NCBI GenBank assembly: GCA_021463195.1
Contig: JAJTXZ010000008.1
Location: 1-64,000 of the forward strand
Direction of reading: 5' to 3'
DNA: 64,000 nucleotides
Source of the DNA: Anaerolineae bacterium
GTDB taxonomy: Bacteria; Chloroflexota; Anaerolineae; UBA4142; SHND01
Shown: positions 33,013 through 42,210 of the stretch, piece after piece
Layout of the letters: each line of letters opens with the position of its first letter
How positions within the stretch are numbered: the first letter of the stretch is position 1
Notes under the pieces: model-generated
The model's database searches: none
What the model saw: only the letters and a program-made list of their open reading frames with translations
Told to the model about the DNA's origin: nothing
Translations under genes and position numbers: made by a program

Positions 33013-33045
33013 GGGTAGCAACGGAACCAGGTTCCGTTGCTACCC
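33013..33045. repeat. Perfect palindrome upstream of purL
   Basis: GGGTAGCAACGGAACC (33013-33028) and GGTTCCGTTGCTACCC (33030-33045) are exact inverted copies with a one-base loop. A partial direct copy (AGCAGCAACGGAACGC) lies just before. It could be an operator, an attenuator or a mobile palindrome. It covers the possible TTG start of purL. Confidence 0.75.
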
Positions 33046-33369
33046 TGCCCAAAGAAAAAAATAGAGAGCCACAGACGATGACTCTCTACAAATTACACAG
33101 GCAAGCGCGCCGCGCCGCGGATGCGGCAGGGCATTTTGATTGACGGCAAGAAAATGGATTGCAGCATGTTCGTTCAAAACGAATTCGTGACATCGAATTG
33201 GAACGCAACGTCATTGTTGCTGCAAAGCAAAGCGGCGTCATTGTATGCGTGAATGATTGCTTGTCAAACGCGCGCCTGCGCGCGCGGCGCAAGCCAAAAT
33301 TCAATTTAAAGCCGACGTTTGTGATACAATCAAACTCCAGTCACCCCAGAAACTTGCAAGGGAGCGATT
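33046..33369. other. Intergenic region between divergent purL and paaN-like genes
   Basis: No credible gene. It contains a weak stem (AGAGAGCC...CTCTCT near 33063-33088) and a promoter candidate on the plus strand. This is the place to look for the purine operon promoter on the minus strand; no purine riboswitch was recognised. Confidence 0.45.
33321..33331 (+). promoter_or_regulatory. Candidate promoter for the paaN-like gene
   Basis: TGTGATACAAT has an extended TG and a TACAAT -10 (33326-33331). It matches the trmD motif. The start codon is 38 bases downstream with a GGGAG ribosome site, so this transcript is leadered. Confidence 0.45.
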
Positions 33370-35046
33370 ATGACCGATTTTTTTGACAAACATCAAGAGC
33401 GCTTGCAACAAGCGTTAGAAGCGGCGCAAACACGCGCGGCATGGAGTCCCTTTAACGATTCGCCTTCGCGCAAAATTCACGGCGACGCGGTAGACCACGG
33501 TCTCGCCGCGTTTCAAGCGCGTCTCCACAAACCATTTGAAATTGACCAACCCGGCGTAATTTCGTATATGGAGGTTGCCGAAATTTCTCCGTACACGCAA
33601 GAACCTCTCGGCATCACATATCCGCAAGTGAATGTGGATGTCTTGCACAAAGGCGCGCGCGAAGCGATACCCGCATGGCGCGACGCGGGCGTCCGCGCGC
33701 GGCTTGGCGCGTGCATGGAGATGGTGGAGCGTTTGAATAAAAATAGTTTTGAAAGCGCGCACGCGTTAATGCACACGACGGGTCAAAGTTTTCCAATGGC
33801 GTTCGCGGGCGGCGGACCCAACGCGCAAGAACGCGGTCTTGAAGCGTTGGCGTACGCGTATCAAGCAATGACATCGGTCGTCACGCGCGCGACATGGGAA
33901 CGCGCGTTTGGCTCAACCCAAATCAAACTGCAAAAAAATTATCGGCTCATGCCGCGCGGCATCGCGCTCGTGATTGCGTGCGCGACCTTTCCGACCTGGA
34001 ACGCGTATCCCGCGATGTTCGCGAATTTGGCGACAGGCAACGCGGTCGTCGTGAAACCGCATCCGCTCACGATTTTGCCGATGGCGCTCGCGGTCGAAAT
34101 TTGCCGCAACACGTTACGCGATGCGGGATTTGACCCGAACCTCGTCACGCTCGTCGTGGATACGCCGGCTGAACCGATTGCCAAAGAATTGGTGACACGT
34201 CACGATATCGCGATTGTGGATTTCACCGGCAGCGCGCATTTTGGCAGGTGGATTGAAGAAAACGCGCGCGGCAAACCGGTGTTCACCGAAACCGCGGGCG
34301 TCAATTCCGTCGTCCTCGATTCGACGAACGATTTGAAAGGTTTGGCGCAAACGCTCGGCATGAGCTTGTGTTTATATTCCAAACAAATGTGCACCAGTCC
34401 GCAAAATGTGTACATCCCGCGCCAAGGTTTTCGGAACGGCGAAACGGAAATGTCGTTTGATGAAACCGCGCAGACGCTGGTCGCAAGCATCAACGGATTA
34501 TTGAGCGACAACGCGCGCGCGGGCGGCGTGCTGGGCGCGATTCAAAACGAAAACATTTTGAATCTCGTCGCGCGCGCGCAAGAACTCGCGCCGTCGCGCG
34601 CGAAACTTTTACGCGCGGCGGAACCGTACGCGCATCCCGATTTTCCAAACGCGCGCACGCGCACGCCGGTCATACTCGGTCTCGACATTTCAGACAATGA
34701 TCTTTACGCGCGCGAATGGTTTGGGCCCGTCATCCATTTCATTGCCGCCGATTCGCCTGAACAAGCATTGCAGCAAGCGGCGAGCGACGCCAAACAATTT
34801 GGCGCAATCAATTCCTATGCGTATTCGACGGATGAAAAATTCATCGAACGCGCGCAAGACGCGTTCGGCGACGCGGGCGCGAATCTGTCCATCAATCTAA
34901 TTGGCCTCATGCCGCTTACGTATGCCGCCGCGTTCAGCGATTATCACGTCAGCGGTTTAAATCCCGCGGGCAACGCGACTTTGACCGACGCGTCATTCGT
35001 GAGTGGGCGTTTTCGGATTACGCAGAGCCGCATTCTCGCAATATAG
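33370..35046 (+). CDS. paaN: PaaN-type aldehyde dehydrogenase family protein
   Basis: A 558-residue aldehyde dehydrogenase-fold enzyme resembling PaaN, which is linked to phenylacetate degradation in some bacteria. The glutamate lies in VFTETAGVNSVV (Glu307) and the nucleophile in YSKQMCTSPQNVY (Cys341). The NAD-binding segments are VIACATFPTWNAYPAM and VVVKPHPLT. An ATG with GGGAGCG upstream starts it. The natural substrate is unknown here, since no other paa gene is seen in this window. A terminator follows at 35065-35104. Confidence 0.88.
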   Translation: MTDFFDKHQERLQQALEAAQTRAAWSPFNDSPSRKIHGDAVDHGLAAFQARLHKPFEIDQPGVISYMEVAEISPYTQEPLGITYPQVNVDVLHKGAREAIPAWRDAGVRARLGACMEMVERLNKNSFESAHALMHTTGQSFPMAFAGGGPNAQERGLEALAYAYQAMTSVVTRATWERAFGSTQIKLQKNYRLMPRGIALVIACATFPTWNAYPAMFANLATGNAVVVKPHPLTILPMALAVEICRNTLRDAGFDPNLVTLVVDTPAEPIAKELVTRHDIAIVDFTGSAHFGRWIEENARGKPVFTETAGVNSVVLDSTNDLKGLAQTLGMSLCLYSKQMCTSPQNVYIPRQGFRNGETEMSFDETAQTLVASINGLLSDNARAGGVLGAIQNENILNLVARAQELAPSRAKLLRAAEPYAHPDFPNARTRTPVILGLDISDNDLYAREWFGPVIHFIAADSPEQALQQAASDAKQFGAINSYAYSTDEKFIERAQDAFGDAGANLSINLIGLMPLTYAAAFSDYHVSGLNPAGNATLTDASFVSGRFRITQSRILAI

Positions 35047-35064
35047 CGCGCCCTCTTTCAAAAA

Positions 35065-35104
35065 TAAAAAAACGAGACGCGTTTAGCGCGCCTCGTTTTT
35101 TTAT
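35065..35104. terminator. Bidirectional terminator
   Basis: AAAAAAACGAGACGCG and CGCGCCTCGTTTTTTT form a near-perfect stem with A- and T-runs at both ends, between two convergent genes. Confidence 0.8.
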
Positions 35105-35159
35105 TTTAGAAATTTTGCCCGTGTGCTTTTGCGACTAAAAAAGGTCTCGGCGGTTCGAA

Positions 35160-35576
35160 TCAATAACGTCTGCCGCCGCCGCCGCTGCCGCCGCGTCGGT
35201 CGCGTCCGCCACCGCGTCCACCACCGCCGCCGCGTCCACCGCCGCCGCCGCGTCCACCGCCGCCGCCATAGCCGCCACCACCGCCGCCATAACCGCCGCC
35301 GCCGCCGCGTCCGCCGCCGCCACGTTCTTCACGCGGTCGCGCCACATTCACGGTCAAACGACGACCTTGCACTTCTTGGTCGTGAAACATTTCAATCGCC
35401 TTTTGGGCATCGGCTTCGTTCACAAATTCCACAAACCCGAACCCTTTGGAACGATGCGTTTCGCGTTCCACAATCAGCATCACGTCTTGCAATTCGCCCG
35501 CCTGGCTGAACAAATCGCGCAGGTCCTGCTCCGTGACTTGATACGAAAGATTGCCGACGTACAACTTGTTATCCAC
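35160..35576 (-). CDS. RRM-domain RNA-binding protein with glycine-rich tail
   Basis: A 138-residue protein with one RNA-recognition motif, like the cold-inducible Rbp proteins of bacteria. RNP2 is KLYVGNLSY and RNP1 is RSKGFGFVEF. The acidic/neutral core ends about residue 85. The last 50 residues are almost pure Gly-Gly-Gly with Tyr, Arg and Asp (GGRGGGGGYGGGG type), a low-complexity tail that could promote RNA binding or condensation. The ribosome site GGAGGAAA lies near the ATG at 35576. Probably an RNA chaperone with a temperature-linked role; that role is an inference. Confidence 0.93.
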   Translation of the reverse strand: MDNKLYVGNLSYQVTEQDLRDLFSQAGELQDVMLIVERETHRSKGFGFVEFVNEADAQKAIEMFHDQEVQGRRLTVNVARPREERGGGGRGGGGGYGGGGGGYGGGGGRGGGGGRGGGGGRGGGRDRRGGSGGGGRRY

Positions 35577-35715
35577 TTGATTTCCTCCGCAGCCTTAATC
35601 GCTGCTTCACGGAACACCCTCTGCGCGCTAAACTCGCGCACTGGCGCCGTATAAAAATTTGGCGCATCCCAACTTGCTGTATGCGCCCATACTTTACTTG
35701 AGAATACGTTTCAGG

Positions 35716-35895
35716 TCAAACAGCATCATCTTTTTCTTTTGACTTGGCTGTGGCGCGCCAGTTGACGATTCCGAACGCGACTCCGCTTGCGACCGCGATG
35801 ACCATACCCGCCATCAGCGCATCGCCCACCACCGCAATCGCCCATAACGAGCCAATCGCCCACACCACCAAACCGTGCCAACGTCTAATTTTCAT
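35716..35895 (-). CDS. Small two-span membrane protein
   Basis: A 59-residue protein (MKIRRWHGLVVWAIGSLWAI, then AVVGDALMAGMVIAVASGVAFGIVNWRATAKSKEKDDAV) with two hydrophobic segments and a charged tail. The ATG (35895) overlaps the stop of the upstream polymerase gene (GATGAAAATTAG), so translation is coupled. Its function is unknown. It is the last gene of the polysaccharide run on this strand. Confidence 0.65.
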   Translation of the reverse strand: MKIRRWHGLVVWAIGSLWAIAVVGDALMAGMVIAVASGVAFGIVNWRATAKSKEKDDAV

Positions 35896-37237
35896 CCACT
35901 GTACTCGCGTCATTTGCCGCAATATTTCCCGCCGCAAGCAAGCCAAGATAAACCCAATTCCATCCCAGCCAGAAAACGCTCGTCGCCAAATAACACACCA
36001 ACAAAGACACGTACGCAATCGTCAGCGCCAATAAGAACGGTCGCAACGAGCCCGACCGTTTCAACGCGCGTCCGGTTGCCACGCCCAAACTCGCCAGCCA
36101 GCCGCCCAACAGCGCCAGCCCCGTAATCCCCGTATCATGCAGCGTCAGCAAAACCAAATTGCTAACCCAATCGCGTGTGCCCGCCGCCGTCGTGTATTTT
36201 TGAGCGAACACATTCGCGCCATTGCCAAACAGCGGTTGCGCCGCGAAACCTTGCCACGCGCGCGCGTACGATTCAAGCCGAAAGAAAACCGATTGACTCG
36301 TCAACAAACGCGCCGCGCTAAAATCCGCCAACGCGCCCCCCCCTCCTGCCAGCGCGCTACTCGCCACCAGCGCGCCTGCCACCAGCGCCAATGCCGCGCC
36401 GCCAAACACCAACGCCCAACGTCGGCGCGGACTGAATAGAAAAATCAAAAGCAAACCGACCGCCAAACCAATCCACGCCGTGCGCGTCAAACTCAACGCC
36501 ACCGCCAACAACGTCACTGCAATGCCCACGCCCAACGCGACGCGCCACCGCGCAAATTGCGCGTCGAGCAGCAGCGTCATTTGCAAGAGCGCCGTCGCCA
36601 TCGCAAACATGCCAAGCGTATTGGAATCGAACAAGGTGCCGTACGCCGAAAACGTTTCAAACGTTTCCAACGAATACGTCTGCGCGCCGAGATTAATACC
36701 CAACGGAAACAACAGCCACGCCAAAATACCGAACGCGGACGCGGCGACCCCCACGCCAATCAACGCCCATACCGCGCGCGTGAAATCTTTGGCGTGCGCC
36801 CCCGCCGCGCGAAAAAATCCAAACATCAATACGCCAAAACACATCAAGCCGAAAAATTTCAAACTCTCGGACAATCGCGGCGCGTGCAGCCAAGATGTCG
36901 TTACCGCCACACCCAAAAACGCCGCGAGCCACGCATCCGCGCGCGCAAAATGAAATTGTTTGAGCCCGGGGCGCGTACGCAACAGCCACGCCAACGCAAT
37001 GCCCACAAACGCGAAATGCTCAATGCGCCATCCCGCGCCCGCCATCTCCAAACGATATCGGTCCAACGCCGTCGCCGCGATTAACAACGGCAGCGCCCAC
37101 GCGACGCGCCACCACGTCAGCGTAAATGCGCCCCCCGCCAACAGCGCCGGCGCATACCACGGCGTCGGCACCGTCTGCTCCAATTGCGCTTGCATGACGC
37201 GCTGCGTCAAACGCGTCCAGATGCTAAAAAAAATCAT
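35885..37237 (-). CDS. O-antigen ligase/Wzy-like membrane protein (first copy)
   Basis: A 450-residue polytopic protein with about 11-12 hydrophobic spans. The large extracytoplasmic loop after the central spans contains RLESYARAWQGFAAQPLFGNGANVF, the Wzy_C-like block with conserved arginine and glycine. This fits a polymerase or ligase of a surface polysaccharide. A run of eight C (36336-36343) codes AGGGGA without breaking the frame. It overlaps the preceding sugar transferase by 4 bases and the following small protein by 11. Confidence 0.85.
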   Translation of the reverse strand: MIFFSIWTRLTQRVMQAQLEQTVPTPWYAPALLAGGAFTLTWWRVAWALPLLIAATALDRYRLEMAGAGWRIEHFAFVGIALAWLLRTRPGLKQFHFARADAWLAAFLGVAVTTSWLHAPRLSESLKFFGLMCFGVLMFGFFRAAGAHAKDFTRAVWALIGVGVAASAFGILAWLLFPLGINLGAQTYSLETFETFSAYGTLFDSNTLGMFAMATALLQMTLLLDAQFARWRVALGVGIAVTLLAVALSLTRTAWIGLAVGLLLIFLFSPRRRWALVFGGAALALVAGALVASSALAGGGGALADFSAARLLTSQSVFFRLESYARAWQGFAAQPLFGNGANVFAQKYTTAAGTRDWVSNLVLLTLHDTGITGLALLGGWLASLGVATGRALKRSGSLRPFLLALTIAYVSLLVCYLATSVFWLGWNWVYLGLLAAGNIAANDASTVDEN

Positions 37238-38655
37238 TCCGCTCGCGGCGGCGCAATCACTGCGCCCAACGTCTTGAATAAAATCAGCGCGTCCAACGAT
37301 AACGTCTGATGTTTGAGATAATACAAATCGTATTGCAGTTTTATCAACGCGTCATTCACCGAACGCCCGTACGGATAACGAATCGCCGCCCACCCCGTCA
37401 ATCCGGGTCGCGCCACATGCCGCAGCCGATAAAATGGAATCTCGCGCTGCAACTGTTCGACAATCTCTGGCCGTTCAGGACGCGGACCCACCAACGCCAT
37501 TTCGCCGCGCAGCACATTCCAAAATTGCGGCGCTTCGTCCAACTTGAACCGACGCAAAAATTTTCCCACGCGCGTCACGCGCGGATCATCTTCTTCCGCC
37601 CACTGCGGCGCGCCCGGCGCTTCCGCATGTTCAATCATCGAACGAAATTTATACAACCAAAACACGCGTCCATTTTGGCCGACGCGCGTCTGCCGCAATA
37701 AAATCGCGCCGCGCGAATCGAGCCGCACCGCCAACACCAACAGCGGCAAAAACGGCGCCAGCGCCAACAGCGCCAACGCCGAAAAAATTATATCGCACGC
37801 GCGTTTCACCAAACCATTCAAGCCGCGCGTCGCATCCTGTTCCAACGGCAGCAGGACGCTCCACGTTTTACCAACATGTTCCACCGGCACGCGCCCCGTC
37901 AATTCTTCATACACCGCCGCCAAATTGCTCACCGGCGCGCCCTGCTCGCGCCACTGTACCAACAACGCTAGCCAAGCATCATTCAAATCCGCCGCCGCGC
38001 TGACCAACACTTCATCCACTTTTGACATGGGTAGCGCGCGCGCCGTTTCAGGCGTCGCCTTGGGGTCAAATTGCGCGACCACGCGATAATAATTCGGCGC
38101 ATGTTCGCGCAGCGCCTGTGACAATACCCGCGCGCTTTCGTCCCCCGCTACAATCACGACGCGCCGCGCCAAAGGGCCCGCTCCCATTGCCAGCGCCACC
38201 GCGCCGCGCCACAGCGTCAAACTCGCCGCCGCGAGCAGCGCAAAAAAAACAATCAAATGACGCGGCAGCGTTTGCGGCGCCGCAATGAAATATAATGCCA
38301 AATACACGGCGAAAACGCCCGCCACCGCGCCCCACGTCGCGCGCACCGCGCGGCGCGGCAGTCCCGCCACGCGCAAATCGTACAAATCCAAGAGCTGCGC
38401 CATCACAAACCATAACGCCGACAAAAAAATAAACCAGCCCAAATACGTATCCCACGACGCCACCGCCAACCACCAGGTGGAGCGCTGCACACCCAACCAC
38501 AACGCGCCGAGCGCGGCGAGATTAACCCCGACGAGATCGCCAAAAAGCAGCAGCCACCGCACCTGCGAACGCTGCCACGAATGCCGCGCCGCGCGCGTGT
38601 CAGAACGCGCGCGGGCAGTTGAATCCAAACGCTTGCGCGATTGCATAATTCTCAA
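37234..38655 (-). CDS. Polyprenyl-phosphate sugar-1-phosphate transferase (first copy)
   Basis: A 473-residue WbaP/WcaJ-type enzyme that starts a polysaccharide by loading a sugar phosphate onto undecaprenyl phosphate. An N-terminal group of four or five membrane spans and a CoA-binding-like segment (VVIVAGDESARVLSQAL) precede the C-terminal catalytic domain: LYKFRSMIEHAE, DPRVTRVGKFLRRFKLDEAPQFWNVLRGEMALVGPRPERPE. The final block RPGLTGWAAIRYPYGRSVNDALIKLQYDLYYLKH is typical. Start is ATG 38655; it overlaps the GT2 gene by 4 bases. Confidence 0.93.
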   Translation of the reverse strand: MRIMQSRKRLDSTARARSDTRAARHSWQRSQVRWLLLFGDLVGVNLAALGALWLGVQRSTWWLAVASWDTYLGWFIFLSALWFVMAQLLDLYDLRVAGLPRRAVRATWGAVAGVFAVYLALYFIAAPQTLPRHLIVFFALLAAASLTLWRGAVALAMGAGPLARRVVIVAGDESARVLSQALREHAPNYYRVVAQFDPKATPETARALPMSKVDEVLVSAAADLNDAWLALLVQWREQGAPVSNLAAVYEELTGRVPVEHVGKTWSVLLPLEQDATRGLNGLVKRACDIIFSALALLALAPFLPLLVLAVRLDSRGAILLRQTRVGQNGRVFWLYKFRSMIEHAEAPGAPQWAEEDDPRVTRVGKFLRRFKLDEAPQFWNVLRGEMALVGPRPERPEIVEQLQREIPFYRLRHVARPGLTGWAAIRYPYGRSVNDALIKLQYDLYYLKHQTLSLDALILFKTLGAVIAPPRAE

Positions 38656-39500
38656 ACGCGCGGCGCCGCCATCCGTTCAGAATCCGGCGCGCCGCGCGCG
38701 TCTTGGATGCGCGGCCGAGTGAACAAATATTTATGCTTCCAAAAATAACGCGCCAAATCGCGCGCGTGCAGCAACGCCAATTTTGAAAACGGGCGCTGCC
38801 GCGTCACGCGCTGTTCGATATGCGTCACCACCGCGTGCGGCACATACATTACGCGCCAACCCTGTCGCCACAACCGAATACAATAATCCACGTCTTCCGG
38901 TCCGTAAAAAAAACACGCGTCCAACGCGCCGACCTCTTGATACGCCGCGCGGCGAATAATTTGACACGCGCCAATGACATAATCCACCGCGCGCGGCGCG
39001 CGATGGTCATAGCCGACGAGCATCTCATCCGCCAGCGCCGCTTGCGCCCGACGCATTGGAAGACGGCGCAACAGTTTGCTCCACACTGTCGGCAGTTTGC
39101 GGCACGTCAACTGCAAATTGCCTTGCGCGTCCTGCAAACGCGGCCCCGCCAAACCGACGCGCGCGTTCGCCTCCATAAAACGCGTTAGATTCACCAACGC
39201 ATCTTGGGTAACAAGAGTGTCCGTATCCAACAACATCAAATAACGTCCGCGCGCCGCCGTCAATCCTTGATTGCGCGCAGGCGCGACGCCGCGATTTTTC
39301 GCGTTATGAATTTTTCGCAGCGTAATCGTTTTGTCCGCGCGTTCTGGCAGCGCGTATTCCGCCGCATTTAACGTGATGCCATTTTCCACCAAAATAATTT
39401 CCATCGTCAGCTCTTGCTGCGCGCGCGCCAACGCCGCAAGACACGCCGACAAATACGCGCGGTCTTGCCAAACTAACAAAATAATAGAAAGATCGCACAT
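38652..39500 (-). CDS. Family 2 glycosyltransferase
   Basis: A 282-residue GT-A enzyme. It starts with CDLSIILLVWQDRAYLSACLAAL, has the nucleotide-sugar segment MEIILVENG, the DxD site LMLLDTDTLV and the family block FFYGPEDVDYCIRLWRQGWRVMYVPHAVVTHIEQR. This is typical of WsaF/rhamnosyl-type GT2 enzymes. It likely adds a sugar to the lipid-linked repeat unit. Product unknown. Confidence 0.9.
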   Translation of the reverse strand: MCDLSIILLVWQDRAYLSACLAALARAQQELTMEIILVENGITLNAAEYALPERADKTITLRKIHNAKNRGVAPARNQGLTAARGRYLMLLDTDTLVTQDALVNLTRFMEANARVGLAGPRLQDAQGNLQLTCRKLPTVWSKLLRRLPMRRAQAALADEMLVGYDHRAPRAVDYVIGACQIIRRAAYQEVGALDACFFYGPEDVDYCIRLWRQGWRVMYVPHAVVTHIEQRVTRQRPFSKLALLHARDLARYFWKHKYLFTRPRIQDARGAPDSERMAAPRV

Positions 39501-39538
39501 GAGACAGCTTGCTCAAGCTGCCGCGCGCTGTCTATCGG

Positions 39539-40681
39539 CTAGCGCACGGCATGCAATACTTGGGAAATTCGCCGCGCGCTCGCTGTCCATGAAAATTCTT
39601 GCGCGCGCTGCCAACCTTGCGCGCGCAAACGCGCCGCTAGCGCGTCATCGGTCAATACGCGCGCCATCGCATCCGCCCACGCCCGCTCATCCAGCGGATC
39701 CACCGCAATGCCCGCGCGCTGCCCTGACCACACTTTGCCCAACACTTCGGGCAGCGCGGACACATTCGAAACCAACGTCGGCGCGCCACATGCCATCGCT
39801 TCAAGCGGCGGCATGCCAAAACCTTCATACAACGACGGATACACAAATAGATCCGCCAGCGAATACAACGCCGCGCGGTCTTGGTCCTCCACAAATCCAA
39901 TCAAGTGAAAGCCCGTCGCGGCGCTGCGTTGAATTTCGTTTTCAATTTCGCGCACACCCCATCCGCGCGCCCCCGCCAACACGAGCTGCTGCGGCAAATC
40001 AGGCCGCGCGCGTTTCATTTGACTGTAGGCGCGAATCAAGCGCGGCAAATTTTTTCCCGGTTCGAGCGTGCCGAGATACAAAATAAAACGTTCGGGCAAG
40101 CTGTACGCGTCGCGCACGCGCGCTAATTCCGCCGCGTCCGTTACGCGCGTCAAGCCCGGTTCGACGGCAGGTTCGGCGATAAAAATTTTTTCCGGCGGCA
40201 CGCGCGCCGCGCGCGCGATTTCGCGCCGCGAGTTCTCCGAGATTGTAACGATCGCGCGCGCGCGCCGCGCGGCGTACCGCGACATCCATCGCACATACGC
40301 ATTGCGCGCGCGCGGATATTTCGTCACGTCCGCGTGTTCGGCAATCATATCATAAATCACCGTGACCTCTGCGCCGCGCCACGCCAGCGGCACGGCCACG
40401 GATGGCGTAAACAACACATCAATCTCGCGTTGATACAACTGCAGCGGCAAAACAATTTGCTCGTACGCAATGCGCGCGCCGCGCGCGGCAGGCAGCTCGA
40501 CGCGCGCGCGCGTCACATTCGCCGCGTCAGATTCAAAATGCGGCGCGGCGCGCGACGACACAAAAAAAACATATTCCGCGCGCGCGTCGAGCCGCGTCAA
40601 TTCGCGCAAAATATTTTTGGTATAACGTCCCGCGCCCGCGAGCTGCGCGCGAAATGGCAAAAGATTTACGGCAATCCGCAT
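39539..40681 (-). CDS. Family 1/4 glycosyltransferase
   Basis: A 380-residue GT-B enzyme. The N-terminus is MRIAVNLLPFRAQLAGAGRYTKNILREL and the nucleotide-binding half has FILYLGTLEPGKNLPRLIRAY and the donor site LADLFVYPSLYEGFGMPPLEAMACGAPTLVSNVSALPEVLG. The conserved EGFGMPPLEAM segment supports a GT4 retaining enzyme. ATG 40681 is preferred over ATG 40687. It belongs to the minus-strand polysaccharide run, ahead of the GT2 gene. Confidence 0.9.
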   Translation of the reverse strand: MRIAVNLLPFRAQLAGAGRYTKNILRELTRLDARAEYVFFVSSRAAPHFESDAANVTRARVELPAARGARIAYEQIVLPLQLYQREIDVLFTPSVAVPLAWRGAEVTVIYDMIAEHADVTKYPRARNAYVRWMSRYAARRARAIVTISENSRREIARAARVPPEKIFIAEPAVEPGLTRVTDAAELARVRDAYSLPERFILYLGTLEPGKNLPRLIRAYSQMKRARPDLPQQLVLAGARGWGVREIENEIQRSAATGFHLIGFVEDQDRAALYSLADLFVYPSLYEGFGMPPLEAMACGAPTLVSNVSALPEVLGKVWSGQRAGIAVDPLDERAWADAMARVLTDDALAARLRAQGWQRAQEFSWTASARRISQVLHAVR

Positions 40682-40759
40682 ACACAATCCTGCGCGCGCG
40701 GCGCCGCGTCATTGTTTATTCCAAAGCTTATTCGCATATCTTGCGATTCCTATAACGTC

Positions 40760-40789
40760 TTGACTATGCGATCACAACGGATGTACACT
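40760..40789 (+). promoter_or_regulatory. Candidate sigma-70 promoter
   Basis: TTGACT (40760-40765) and TACACT (40784-40789) are spaced by 18 bases and lie about 40 bases before the start of the secreted propeller-like gene. Confidence 0.5.
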
Positions 40790-40827
40790 GTTATACGAGA
40801 GTGAGAGCTTGGTTTTAGATTGGAGTT

Positions 40828-42210
40828 ATGATGAATATATTTATACGTCTCGCCAGCATAACGCTTGGCGTGGCATATCTTTTGTTTGGCTTGGGACGCG
40901 GTCCGTTCCCCGTCTCCTCTGCGCACGCGGCGTCAGATTCTTGTCAACTCACCTGGACCTCTATCAGTGTCCCGCAAGCCAGCGCGCGCGATGAATTGAA
41001 CGATGTATACGCGCCAAGCGCCAACGACGTTTGGGCGGTCGGCACGGCGGACGGCGCGACGTTGACCGAACATTGGGACGGCGCGACATGGAATATTGTG
41101 CCAAGTCCCAACGCGCCAAGCGGCGCCAATGTTTTATTCGGCGTCTATGGCAGCGCGTCGGATAATGTGTGGGCAGTCGGGCGCAATCAGATTTCAGACA
41201 CTGAAACGCGCGCGCTGTTACTCCATTGGGACGGCAGCGCGTGGAATATGCTCCCTGAACCTTTGCCCAACGTCAATTATTGGCTCGCCGATGTAAGCGG
41301 TTCAAGCGCGAACGATGTGTGGGCTGTCGGAACCTATTTCGAGAACGCGGACATTAAAAATCTCGTCTTGCATTGGGACGGCAGCGCGTGGTCCCAAAAA
41401 CCGATTTCAGCTCCTCCCACACAATCTCTATATACTTTGAATGCCCTCGCCATCATCGCGCCCAATGATATTTGGGCGGCTGGCGCGGGACTGTATCATT
41501 GGGACGGCGCGGCGTGGCAACTAAAAAAGAACAGTAACGCGCGAGCCGTGACTGCCTTTGCGGCAAACGATGTTTGGTTTACCGGCGCGGGCATTAACGG
41601 TTTTTTGCATTGGAATGGCGCGCGGTGGCAGACATTTGCGCCGGACAACTCGATGTACGTCGGCGAGTTTGTCGCGCTCGACGGCGCGGCGGCTAATAAT
41701 ATCTATGCGGTTGGCAGCGCGGTCGCGCACGGTTCGCTCGGCGTGAGCCAACATTTTAACGGCACGCGCTGGCGCGAGGTCGCGATTCCCGCGGCAAATC
41801 GCAACACAAATTTGAACGGCATCAGCGTCGTCTCCGCCACTGACGTATGGGTGGTCGGTTCATTTGACAGTTTTTTGCCGCCGTCCGCCGCGCGCAGTCT
41901 AGTTTTGCGCGGCACATTACCTTGCGCCAACCCGCCATCCAGAACCCCCACGTTATTGTCACCGCCGAATCGCGGCGTTATCAAAATCGCGCGCCCGACG
42001 CTCGATTGGCGCGACATGAAACAAGCTACCTCTTATCGCGTGCAGCTTCGCGCCGTATTCGGCACATGGCAGAACACCGCGAACGTTACTGAATCGCAAT
42101 ATAAAACGCCAAAACTCGCGCGCGGCATGACGTATCGCTGGCGCGTGCGCGCGTGCAATGTTAACGGCTGCGGCAAATGGAGCGAATATTTTACATTCAC
42201 ATTAAATTAG
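40828..42210 (+). CDS. Secreted beta-propeller-like protein with C-terminal Fn3-like domain
   Basis: A 460-residue protein with a signal peptide (MNIFIRLASITLGVAYLLFGLG, mature near ASDSCQL). Residues 50-350 contain about seven related repeats of 40-50 residues, each with an (A/S)NDVWAVG-like strand and an HWDG-AW segment, suggesting a seven-bladed beta-propeller. The last 85 residues (TPTLLSPPNRGVIKIARPTLDWR, ATSYRVQLRA, MTYRWRVRACNVNGCGKWSEYFTF) look like an Fn3-type module. It is on the plus strand, embedded between polysaccharide genes of the other strand. Function unknown, probably outside the cell. The repeats are degenerate, so the number of blades is approximate. Confidence 0.75.
   Translation: MMNIFIRLASITLGVAYLLFGLGRGPFPVSSAHAASDSCQLTWTSISVPQASARDELNDVYAPSANDVWAVGTADGATLTEHWDGATWNIVPSPNAPSGANVLFGVYGSASDNVWAVGRNQISDTETRALLLHWDGSAWNMLPEPLPNVNYWLADVSGSSANDVWAVGTYFENADIKNLVLHWDGSAWSQKPISAPPTQSLYTLNALAIIAPNDIWAAGAGLYHWDGAAWQLKKNSNARAVTAFAANDVWFTGAGINGFLHWNGARWQTFAPDNSMYVGEFVALDGAAANNIYAVGSAVAHGSLGVSQHFNGTRWREVAIPAANRNTNLNGISVVSATDVWVVGSFDSFLPPSAARSLVLRGTLPCANPPSRTPTLLSPPNRGVIKIARPTLDWRDMKQATSYRVQLRAVFGTWQNTANVTESQYKTPKLARGMTYRWRVRACNVNGCGKWSEYFTFTLN

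Noticed and set aside
30016-33370. Purine riboswitch upstream of purL
   Set aside because: I found no three-way junction with the expected loop motifs; only a palindrome and repeats are present.
35160-35347. Alternative reading frames in the glycine-rich tail of the RRM protein
   Set aside because: The GGC/GGT-rich DNA keeps all frames open; the RRM frame is the real one because it has RNP1 and RNP2.
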